Below, in pieces: positions 1 through 15,200 of a stretch of 64,000 nt of DNA. Source of the stretch: Dipylidium caninum. Its lineage: Eukaryota; Platyhelminthes; Cestoda; Cyclophyllidea; Dipylidiidae. Under the pieces are notes generated by a model. The model saw only the letters and a list, made by a program, of their open reading frames with translations. It was not told the origin of the DNA and did no database searches. The position numbers were made by a program, and so were the translations under genes. The stretch's first letter is position 1. Each line of letters starts with the position of its first letter. The DNA lies in contig QEYB01000466.1 of the NCBI GenBank assembly GCA_017562135.1, positions 806,001-870,000 of the forward strand, in the 5' to 3' direction.

Positions 1-66
1 ATTTCAACTACCTTAGAGTGGTAAAGTGTTACAAAATATCAACTTTGTTTTTGTGCTTCTCTGTAG

Positions 67-3000
67 AAAAGTTGCAGAGAAGGGAGAGAAAGTTTATTTA
101 ATGGGGGCAACTATGCGTCCTGAAACAGTCTATGGCCAAACTAATTGTTGGCTGCATCCTGCCATTGAATATGAAGTCGTTCGTTCAAAGAGATTTTCCT
201 GTCTCTTTATTCTTACTCATCGAGCTGCCCTCAATATGGCTTACCAGGTAGACCTATATTTTCTTTTACCCGACGTCTCTGTAGTTCGCGAATTTCCCAC
301 AGCCTCACCAAATAACCCCTTCCCGCCATGTTTCTTTATTAATTCCAGGCATAAGATTCATTTGTGTATGTAATCTCGGGTCACTTATCTTGGTAACTGG
401 TAATGAAAGGTGATGTGTTCTGTTTCTCAGGATCTTCTGGATCCCGAACATCCGGGCGAAGTTCAGGTGGTCGCTAAATTGACCGGTGAGGAACTCTATG
501 GTCTTCGTTTAAAGGCGCCGTTGAGTGCTTATAAAAACGGGGTCTACACTCTCCCAATGCTTTCGATCTCCTCGACTAAGGGAACTGGCGTAGTGATCAG
601 CGTGCCCAGTGACTCGCCCGATGATTTCGCTGCTCTCCGTGATCTCAAAAACAAAAAGGTTTGTATTTCACTTTCACTCTTCCATTGTTTCCCCTGGTTT
701 TATAATTCATCAATTCTCTTAAAATCCTTAATGGCAGCAGTTAGTACTAACTCCTATGTTACAAACAACCCACTCAAAACCTGAATTGTTTGGCTTTTGA
801 TTTTGTTCAACTTCTTAGGCTTTCCGTGAGAAGTACGGAATAACGGATGAAATGGTTCTTCCTTTCGACCCAGTGGAGATAATCGAAACTCCGGTGCTAG
901 GGAAGATGCCAGCATCCAAGGTGGTGGACGAAATGAAAATTACAAGTCAAAACGATCGCGACAAACTGCAGGAAGCCAAAGAAAGAGTTTACAAGCTCGG
1001 GTTCTACGACGGTGTCTTACTTGTTGGAAAATATGTCGGCAAAAAAATACAGAATGTCAAGAAAATGATTCAAAGGGAGCTTCTCGAGGCTGTGAGAATC
1101 CTTGTGTGATTTGCATGTCTTTTTTGTTAATGCCAATTTATGCACTCTTTACGATTTATTAAGCAGCCCTCTCCTATGTTCTGTCTAAATTATGGACTCT
1201 TAGTTAATCTAGACTTCTTTTTTTGTACAGGACGAGGCCGTGATCTACTATGAACCGGAAAAACCAGTTGTGACGCGCAGTGGTGATGATGCTGTAGTCG
1301 CACTCTGCAATCAATGGTACCTTGATTATGGTAACGAAGAATGGAAGATGCAAACTCGCAAAGCTCTTACTATGGTCAACATGGCTGATGAGGTATGTTC
1401 TACCTAAACACCCCTAATTATTCGATGTCTTTGAGTTTAAGTGATGCTATTTTCATTCCCCATGTAGTAAACTACTCCTGTGTTCAAAATGAATTTATTT
1501 TCAGGCTCGCCATAATATTGATGCCACATTGGACTGGCTGCAAGAGCATGCCTGCTCCCGCACCTACGGTTTGGGCACACGGTTGCCGTGGGACGACAGT
1601 TGGCTGATAGAATCACTCTCTGATTCGACTATCTATATGGCCTACCAGACCATTGCCCATCTACTCCATGGTGGAAGCATCGATGGATCTTCTTGTGGCC
1701 CACTCAAAATATAGTGCGTCTAGCCTTTCTAATCTGTCCTTACTTGCCATTCTCCTCTTACGATCTTCTGTCCTATCAGTCCGGAGCATATGACTCCCGG
1801 TGTGTGGGAGTACATTTTTTTGGGCAAAGGTGACCCCGCGAAACTCGCGGCTGAACGCTACACCTCCGTCACCGTAGCCTCATTGCACCGACTGCGTCGT
1901 GAATTTCTCTACTGGTACCCTGTGGATTTGCATGCCAGTGGTAAGGACTTATTGCCTAATCACCTCACCTACTACCTCTACAATCATGTCTCAATGTGGC
2001 CCGAAACGCCCGATTTCTGGCCCAAGGGTATCCGTGCCAATGGTCTACTGCTACTTAATTCTGAAAAGGTACACTTATGCCATTTAGATTATTTGCATGG
2101 TCTACTCTAAGTTATTTTTTCACGAGTAGTTACGTGCGGTAAACGAGTTTCTTTTTACTTCTTCGTCTACCTTCCAGATGTCCAAGTCGACAGGAAATTT
2201 CCTAACCCTCTCTGATGCAATAGACAAGTATTCCGCTGATGGTAAGCTGGTGCGCTCTCTGTCTTTATCTTGAACTTCGAGACCCTTTTATGTGTGTGAG
2301 GCGATAAACCTATCATTGAGATGATATGTTTCATACATTTCTAAGTTAACATACCTTGCACTCCATTGTCAGAAGGTCATTGATTGATATTTTGCGAATA
2401 TTATCTGCATTTACGTTCTAGGCCTACGATTGGCTTTGGCCGACGCTGGCGACACTTTGGAAGACGCAAATATGGAGGAGTCCATGGCTGAAGCCGGTCT
2501 CCTGAGACTTTACGCATTGTACGAGTGGATAACCGCAACAATTAAAGCTCTCAAGAATCCAACTGCAGCCGGTTTCCGCACTGGCTCTCTGGATCTTCAC
2601 GCTGATAAAGTATTTGAAAAGTAGGCAGTAATTTGTTTGCTTTTGTCTCTTATTTTTCCCTACCGTTGTCTACCCGCCTTCCAGACACTTTGACTTTGTA
2701 CTTCGTTCGTAAACAGCCTACTACATGTAATTTTCATTCACCCGGCTGGGAGTCTATTATTCAAATCTACTTGCCTCTTTCTCGATCATTCCAGTGATCT
2801 GCGTCGTGTTGTCGTGAATGCTGACGAACACTACTCGGCCCAGAACTACAAAGAGGCTCTACGCGTTGTCTTCTACGAATTTAATGTAAGATCTTCCATC
2901 CCACCACTCCCCATTAGTTCTCATATCTCGTTCCGACTAATCACCGGACGTTTTTGGGGGATCGACAAACTTCGTTGTCTGATTTATGTCTGGGCATTTT

Positions 3001-5243
3001 TACGAAACTGCCTTCGGTGAATAGACCACGGATTCCGTCCGTCATTGCTTCAATCAGCACAGGATCTCCAATATATTTATGGTGTTGCATCATCTTATCT
3101 TTCCTGAGATTATTTGGTTAAAAGTCCTCCCTTCCCACCCCTCTTCAGGCCTGCAAGGATCGCTATCGCGAAGTTTGTCAGAAACGCGGGATGCACGCGA
3201 GTCTGATCGAGAAGTATATTGAATTGCAGACAATCCTTCTCTCACCCATCTGCTCCCACGTTTGTGAACATATTTGGCGTAGTCTTCTCGGCCATGAACA
3301 AAGCATCTTTAAGTCCAATTGGCCCAAACAAGTCTATCCAGTTGATGCCACGATCCTTGCCGAAGGTTTGTGCTCCTTTTCAGTGTGCACTTAACTCTAT
3401 GCGTCCTCTCGGTTATGCACTGGGGATTATAACTTTCCCTTTAATTCCTCTTTCCTTTAAGCCAACACACATTCATTTGAGCTTGGTAATCGACCACTTT
3501 CTCCCTTCATGCTTTGTTTTTATCACCTTGATGGTATGAGAGAGATGTTGACACGCTCGGGGAGACCGAAAGGCACGTAAAACCCATTGATTTGGATTAC
3601 ACCACCGTTTTTATGGTGCTGTCACTTTCCCTCGCATGTGGATCCCGTTGGAGTTGTGCACACGGACACGCGAGCGGCTTTAACTTCATTTGATTTCGCC
3701 TCACCTGTCACTTCATTGCGTTCAGAGTGGCCTTTGTACCAAAAACTCTTTAGCCAGTCGTACATATTAAAACGTAAAAGTGGCATGAAAAACCCTATTA
3801 GAAGTGGTTGCAAACCTTTTACTTAAAGTGTTCTTTTCTTCTGGATAAGGAGATCCCACGAGATCTGTTACTCATTTTTCATTTTTTGACGTCTTGGACA
3901 TTAACAGGTCGCTACTTGGATGATACGGCGCGAACTTTTCGCCTTCAGCTGAAACAAGCTCTCACTGCACGAGGCCCCAATGGAAAGGGAAAAGCTGGTG
4001 AGAAGGCACAGCCTCAGAAAGCGCCACAACCTACTCGAGCTACTGTCTGGGTCGCAAATGCATATCCAACTTGGCAGGTCAGATCCTCTGTGCCGGATGC
4101 GTTGTTTAATGTTAAACGCTTCATGCTTTTAATGCACTTTCTGTTTATACGAAAGGTGGGTGAAATCGGTTCGGTGTATAAGTTTTAGACAGCATTTTTT
4201 TGCCTTATTGGCGCAAATCGCTATGACTTAGGATTTTATTTGAGTTTAGAGGTTAATTTGGTGGTTCTTCGCGATAGACTTTGGGCTTTACATTCTCTTG
4301 TTCTTGTTAAGGCGACAATCTTGGAGGTAATGCGATCTCTGTTGACGGAAACGGGTGAATTGCCCGACAATGCCACTGTGTCAAGGGCCCTGCAACCCCA
4401 CATGAAATCTTTGGGAAAGCAGGCGAAAAGAGCAATGCCCTTTGCCCAATTGGTTCGCGAACGCCTCCTTTCCAACGGCCACCGGGCACTAGATGTCTCG
4501 CTGACGCTTGATGAGAAGACTGTACTAGAGGCGAATTATGATTATCTCACTGCTACTCTTAGTCTCGATGCCGACGGATTAGAGGTAAATGAGTAAATCT
4601 GTCACTAATGATTAAACCATTTGTCATTAACTGTCTTGAAGGAAATCTTATACGCCTCCGTATGTCTAAGTGTACTGTTATTACCCCACTAGTTTTTTAT
4701 TCCTCTTTTTAGATTCGGGACGCATCCACGTCGTGCGATGCCAGGGTGTTGGATTCCGTTTGTCCCCTAGAACCCCTGATAATATTCCAAGCGCCTAGAC
4801 CGCATCTTGATGTCTCTCTGGTCAATCCCGTTGTGGGCTCCGGACTCTTCTCTATTAATCCCTTCCAAATTTATGATGGCGACACCGTGGAACAGGTCGT
4901 TAAGCGGCTACGCGAAGTTTGCCACTCGACCATGATGTCTGGTTCATGTAAGGTTTTCGGTCCCCTTCCCTCTCCGCATGATGTAACGTGTATTAACGCC
5001 CTTCATAAACTTACAGCCTTGAAGGATCTAACTCTCTACAGCTATTTGGACCCAGTTATCGACTCTCGCAAATGCCCTCCCGTTCCAACGGAGAGACTGT
5101 TGGAACTCCAGCCAACAAGTACATTCGCCGTCGACACAACTGCCAGGAGGCTCACTGTTTCCACCGCGACTGGTGCGACCGCAAAGGTTGGAGACAAGCT
5201 TCTTTACATGGAACAGGGAAGCCTACTGAATGGGTGTAGTTAA
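67..5243 (+). CDS. LARS1: Cytosolic leucyl-tRNA synthetase, C-terminal ~960 residues (5' end outside window)
   Basis: Charges tRNA-Leu in the cytosol (class Ia synthetase; in animals also part of the multisynthetase complex and a leucine sensor for TORC1). Thirteen exons keep an open phase: 67-247, 431-658, 819-1091, 1231-1392, 1505-1713, 1780-2068, 2178-2241, 2422-2620, 2795-2885, 3149-3365, 3908-4077, 4312-4584, 4713-5243. They encode about 961 residues; the missing N-terminus (HIGH motif) lies upstream of base 1. Visible are the editing (CP1) domain, with its [14 protein letters not shown] stretch in the first exon, and the catalytic motif KMSKSTGNF across the 2068/2178 junction, which is intact. 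The [12 protein letters not shown] and [10 protein letters not shown] segments are typical of eukaryotic and archaeal-type LeuRS. The eukaryote-specific C-terminal extension follows. Lengths agree with the roughly 1,180-residue animal enzyme. The neighbouring gene converges tail-to-tail 250 bases away. Confidence 0.96.
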
Positions 5244-5496
5244 TCTTCAAACCCCGTTTTCTTTTTTGTATAGACGGGTTTTCGAATATACATAGGAATG
5301 GATGAAGGGATTTCTTACAGCCTATTCATTTCCAGTGTTGGCGTAAATGTAATATCAGGTTCCACCAGATAGTATTGCGAGTCTAAGACTTCACGCTATT
5401 TATAAAACCGTGTATTTCAGTTGCCGACAGGGAGTCGAGGAAAAAGGGAAAGAGCTTTTTTTTACAGAATATGTACGAGTGAGATACACGCTTTGT

Positions 5497-8967
<3,471 letters not shown>

Positions 8968-11900
8968 AAGCTAAAGTAAAAATTAACAGTAAGTCGGCCA
9001 CCTACAGTCATCAAGGCGCCAGGAATCTTAATGCAACGATCAACAACCTGATTGGTTGATTCGCTTTAATCTAGAGTTTGACGTATCAATATGTTCATCA
9101 GTTTTAGCATATTTTATGAAACGTTTCGACAGTCGGATAACAAAAGCAACTAAAGACATACGCATAAACAGGAAACATTGTCTGGGGCCCAAAATAAAGT
9201 CTCAGTAAGCTTAAGAGTGGTCAAAATAGAAGATAAATGTCGCTATTCGTAATAAACTACTATATCTACTTAGACTACGAATGGTGATAGCTTCGTTTAG
9301 ACATTAATGCGCGAATCCGTTTAAAAAGCCAAGACATACATCAAATACTGGCACGAGTGATTCAATTTAAATAGGATGACTGAAAAGCACACAGCGAACT
9401 TGCACGATAGAATATCCTATAAAAGCACACAAATTTAGGGAATGAAGTTCTTGATAACATTGCTCATAAAGAAGTCTTATCCACGATCGACGCTGCGTGG
9501 ACTAAATGGGGAAATAAAAACGCTTGACAGATGAAATATAGCCAACTGACATAATGCCATTCCGCATAATTAAGTTCTTACGATGAAGTTCTGACTAAGG
9601 AGTAACACCTTAGTCAATATTTACACAAGTCATATCTAACTTTTTTTAAACAGACGCAAGTAATTTGTACGAGCACGTTTGGAAAGATTACTGAAGGTAT
9701 GTGTTTGTCTAGATCATGCTCTATTAATGGCACACTTTCATCTTTTCTGCGAACAGAGTTCTATCTATATTAAGCATTTTTCTTCACTTGTATTAGCCAT
9801 TGTACATTTAATATAAAAGAACATTCAGTTCATTATACTGAAATGCAGGAGGTATTAGGCTCATAAGTTGTTCTTTCCATAAAATTTTTAAAGGTCAGAT
9901 ACGATCTTGGTCCGAGAGACGAATATATACAATCAAATATAATTTCCAAAAAGTAATAGAAGCCATGCTGATGGGTTTCGGGCGGCTTCCAGATCGGAGA
10001 ATTGACCTTGAGCGTCTTGAGATAAATAATGTTTATCGAGGCAATTAAGGAAAAATAAAGTGGTTCAACTAAAAACAAAAGCAACGACCTTTAGGGAAGT
10101 GATATATACAGTATTCTTCAATCTGGTTGGTTTGGCAATCACAACGATTCCACAATTCGAATAATACATATTTCCTAAGAAGGGGCGGAGTTAGCACTGT
10201 GATGTACTCAGCGAAAACCTGGCATTTCGATGCATTCACCTCTAATTATTCCAAGTTTAATCAGACGGATAAAATTTTAGGGACTCTTTTCAGAGGTAAG
10301 TGAAGATTGTCGATATTGGAAACTTATTTTCTAACCTCTAGGTATGATGGGCGTCCAAACCAAGGCCAAAGAGTTGGCACCTTCTCGTGGTGAGGCTTCT
10401 TGACTGTTAAGGTGGGGGACGGCTCAACATTAACATGAATCACTTAAAGAGATTATTACAGAACTGTAGGCGCTACGGACGAAACTTCCCGGCTGCTATA
10501 GTACTGTTACACTAATCGACAATCAATACGGTTTGTAGCGGCAGGGGGTTTTTCTTTTGTCCCGATTATAAGGCATTTTAAGTTTCCATTTTCAAACAAA
10601 AAGTAACAACCTGATCCCTTTAATATTTTTAAAATTATTTTCTTTCATTTTTTAAAGCTTTATTTTGGGATATCTAAACTTGATTACTAGGGAATCGTAT
10701 ATATTATTTTGTTAATACGCGCCTATTCCACTTCGAATGAAAATCGCGCTCCAACCATATATTTTGGCAATTATCGGTTTCGCGTGCGGTTTCGATTTCG
10801 AACAAACTTTGAGTCCAATCTTGTAGTTAAAGGTTTTTCCCTCAACATATGTCAACGCAGCTAAGTGTAAAAGGCTTGGGATCGTCGAAAGAAGTAAGTA
10901 ATCCTGTGACGCAACATGACCGTTCATGCTAATTTTTCATCTCTCTCGTATCTCATGCAATTTCTTATTTTACATCTCGCTTGTCCCACGCTTTTTTCTA
11001 TAGCGTTCTTTGGTTATCAGTATTTCTTGCTCGAGTCCCACTGGAAACCTTAATGCTTTTGAGAGGACTAAAATTACTCTATTAAACCTTCCATTCATCC
11101 ATAACCTCTTGATTATTAACTTCGTTCAACATATAATAAGTGTCGTTCTGAATAGCAAGCGGAACTTCAAAATACTATTCCTGAAGAACATTAATACGCA
11201 TTCATGTCTACTTCTCCGGATGTGGTTATCAAATTATTTATTATTTTTCATAATTATAACGCTGAAATCTACCTGTAGTTTTTCGCGCGACTCTTCTTGC
11301 TGCATTCGACTCAGTGAATTTATAATCCTTATCAGTATAACAGGAAATTATGTTACTTTTCTTGTTCGACGACGCTAAGCTGACTTGCACCTTCGGTTGG
11401 TTGGTTAGCACCTGACTGTATCCGGTACTTGATTGCTTACAAGTTTCACAAATACTTAGGCAATTTTGCACCTTAAAATTGCTTCATTTGCTTTTTTCTG
11501 ATGGTTTTTTGCATTAAGTTAACGTCGTTTTTGGATGCTTTAGTGGGCAACTTCAGCTGTTACCTATTTATACTGACAACAAACTGAGGTTTAATTGTAA
11601 CAGCAGCAATCACCCGCATCATCTCACATTGTGAGAGTTTATTTTACCGGCAAGTCTTCACCTAAGTCAGTTCTGCTTTCTTAATAAACTTAACGAAACT
11701 TATTACTGAACTCGCTGCATCGATTTTTTTCGTATTAATGCTGTTTTGATGTTTAATTTTGAGACTAATTCAAATAGCTATTAGTATCTGTGTCATTATT
11801 GCCTTTCTCCCATTTTGGCGTAACAAAGCTGCTGATTTCATTTACGCGGAATTCAGCGGTTATTCAAAAGGTGAGAATTTGTTGTACATTATTCCAAGGT

Positions 11901-12281
11901 TCCGTCAAGCAACACATTTGTTGCATATTTTGGTCGATTGCTGCACACAATTGCTGTCCATTGTACCTACTCAGCAATGATTGGGCACTTGCATTTTCGT
12001 CTAGATGAGTAAGAGCATTCATGTAAATTGAGAGGTTCGATAAACACAATCGTTTAGCGTCATGTGCGCTTAGCAACGACTACTCGACCTTTTCTGTGCT
12101 TATCTTAAGCCTGTTGCACATTACTCGGAATGCTGTCCGGCTTTGGTTACCTCGAGAGACGCCTAAATGTAATGCGCTTTTAAACATGACGACTTATTCT
12201 ATCGTTTGGCCACCAATTACTACCCTTAGAGCTGTATATTTAACCTAGATTCGCCTTTTATTTTTCGTTATTTTATTTTAG
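8968..12281. other. Divergent intergenic region between SEL1L and PLK4
   Basis: About 3.3 kb of AT-rich sequence lies between the SEL1L start codon and the first recognisable PLK4 exon. It must contain the promoters of both genes and the first coding exon of PLK4, because the 12282 exon begins in phase 0 after an acceptor. Several short ATG segments followed by GT were tried and none was convincing. No repeat family, tRNA or coding exon could be recognised. Confidence 0.6.
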
Positions 12282-15200
12282 GACTTTCAAGTTTTTGAAC
12301 TCCTTGGCCGCGGTGGATTCGCTCAGGTGTATCGAGCCAAGTCCGTCATTACCGGTCAGGAGGTTGCAATTAAAATGGTAAACTTTATGACATTTCTTTG
12401 AGAAGTCACTGACTTTGACCCGATTGGTGCTTGTTTCAGTCAAACAAATAACTAAAGTGCTGAAACATATCTATCCATTTATCTTTTATGATCTTGGACT
12501 ATTGCGTAGTCTGCTAAAATGAATGATTTCACCGTATATATATTTGCACATTCTCGTTGCAAGTATTTTATTTCGTTGTTGCTCTGTCTTGCTTTACGCA
12601 TCTCCAAACTATTCTTTGCTGTTTGAAAAATTATGGGTTTTTACAAAATAATTACAAGTAAAATTATTCTGCAACGGCATTCACATCCAATTTTATCTCT
12701 AGATTGACAAAAAGTATATGTATCAGCATGGCCTCACTCATCGTGTTCAGCGAGAAGTTGAGATTCACAGTCGATTGAAACATCCTGCAATCCTCGAAGT
12801 TCGTTGTTTTTACCTGCTTGCAATAATTGTTCTCTTTCCTGGCCTCAATCTGAATTGTCACCTTTTATTTTCAGTTATATACATGCTTTGAAGATGCGAA
12901 CTATGTTTACTTAGTACTTGAATTCTGTGACAATGGGGAGCTGCAGGCCTACATTCGACGAAATGGCCCTGTTTCTGAAGACGTGGGTATGTTATTTCGT
13001 ACTTTCTATTTTCTCCTCTTCGATTCCAATTTTGATTCCAAACTTCATTGTTTTTTCTGCAACATCTATGCAAATTTAACATTAGTAGGTATCTTATCGT
13101 TTTTAACCGGTACTTCCTTTCGTACGGCATTGTGTCATTTTTAAACATGTGCTCTCCCGACCTAACTCTAATTGAACGTCGATTCTGTATTACTTCTAAT
13201 AATTGCGAGTATTATAATGCTTTATCACATAATCGAATTTACTAATAAAAGGAGAACACTTTGTTCTGTTTATGGATTTGAAAATCCCCTCATGGCTGCC
13301 TTTTTATGCGTAATTATTTATTGCATTTACTGTGCCATTCCTTTACCCCTTCCGACACTTCCAATACATGGATGGTATAATTGTTGCCGACTTTTACCAT
13401 GATAATCCTCATTTGCTTCTAATTTTTATCATTCAGGTTTGGTTCATTTATCATTTATTGAGAGAGGCATGGACGCCTCTCTTTGTTAATCCTATTTTTC
13501 ACTTTAAAATTTTTTACTATTCCCTTAATTTTAGCCAGACATTACATGAAACAAATAATTAGCGGTCTACTTTACCTCCATTCACACAACATCCTTCACA
13601 GGGATCTCACTCTGGCCAATCTCTTGGTTACGAAGGATATGAAAGTGGTGAGTCTTTCACTTGACGCTCCTAATCTGCTGACCTATTTCACTTCCGTATT
13701 TATTAATTTTGTCAACTTGTCAAATTGCAGAAAATCGGGGACTTCGGTCTTGCAACCAAAATCGAGCCTGGTGAAGATCACACCACAATGTGTGGCACAC
13801 CAAACTACATCTCACCGTACGACTTCCTTATTTTTTTTGTTGAAAAGGTAAATTTCCTTTAATCCTAACTAATTTGTTAATGTATTGGACACAGGGAGGT
13901 CGCAAGCCGAAGTCAACAGGTGCTGGAGACAGATGTTTGGTCTCTCGGTTGCATGCTCTACACCCTGGTTGTGGGTCATCCTCCATTCGATACGCGCGAG
14001 GTCAGAAGCACTCTCAACCGCGTAATCGCTGGGGATTACGAGATGCCGGCGCACCTCTCTCCCGACTGTTCCGATCTCATTGCCAGCCTCCTTCGAAAAC
14101 AACCGCAGGATCGTATTAAACTCGCCGATATGATTAGGCATCCCTTTATTAGCAGAAGTACAACCCCTCACCATAAACTGGTAATTTCCCACTAAATCTT
14201 CTTCACTAACATCCAAGTATACTTTATTGCCTTAATTTCTTCAGTTAATGTCTCTATTATTTACTAACTTCGTTTGAGATATTACTAGGACAGTTTGTTA
14301 AACTTTAAAGTTCAGTTTTAGTAATTTGAGACCAAGAAATTTGCCATCTACCTTATTTGGGGCTGCTCTCATTATGCCAATGTTACAGGCAACGGTGAGG
14401 AGTACTACTTGCTCTCTTGCTCTAATCATCTGTCATGGTGACGGGCAGGAGCAGTATTCCACACAAAAGTCGAAAATTTTCTTGTCACCGGAAAGGCAAC
14501 ACTCATGACTATTCCCTTTTTCGGTGTACCACTTGGAGCCTGCTTGCTTTAAATATGTCTTTACCTATGTCCAAAGACTGAAGTCTTTCAACGTGATTTT
14601 TCGCATTTGCACCTCACCAGTTGTTTACTGCTACCATTGGGAAAGAAATTTGAGTCCTCTTCCTTAAAATCCTCCTTAAAATGAGGAGTTGAATCTAAAT
14701 AAAATCATAGAATTATGCAGAGGACGGTTTAATGATAAATTTTCATTTAATCGAGTATTTGCATCCAATTTCTTTAAGGAACGCTCTAGAGATAGCGGCA
14801 TCGACTCAATGGCGCGTACTCCTACTATCGGGATTCCCTCAAGTTCAGTGAATACCCCAACGACTTCCACGACGAGTAGTCGTCACTCTATCCCCTGCCG
14901 TCCTGGTGCCAGTATTCTGCCTCCACGCTCAGCTTCTCGTGTTTCAGGGGAAATACGTCGTTCAGTACAGAATCAGGAGCTTAGACGCCCACCACCCCTT
15001 CCTACCTTCGACTCGGGCGTATACCATGCATCGACCCCCATCAATGCACGGTATCGTGGTGGTTCACTGCAGCATCTTATTCCACCCTCAAAAAGTATGT
15101 CTGGTCTCTCGCTCGCCTCCTCATCCCCTTCTCCATGCCGTTCTGCTTCTGCTGGAAGTCTTCAACGGCCTTCACAACAATCGGGACTCTCGCCCCTCAC

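Noticed and set aside
14689..14778. 5' extension of the PLK4 linker exon with an ATG ([14 protein letters not shown]).
   Set aside because: The acceptor TTTCTTTAAG at 14769-14778 gives the correct phase, and family alignment starts at the DSG segment.
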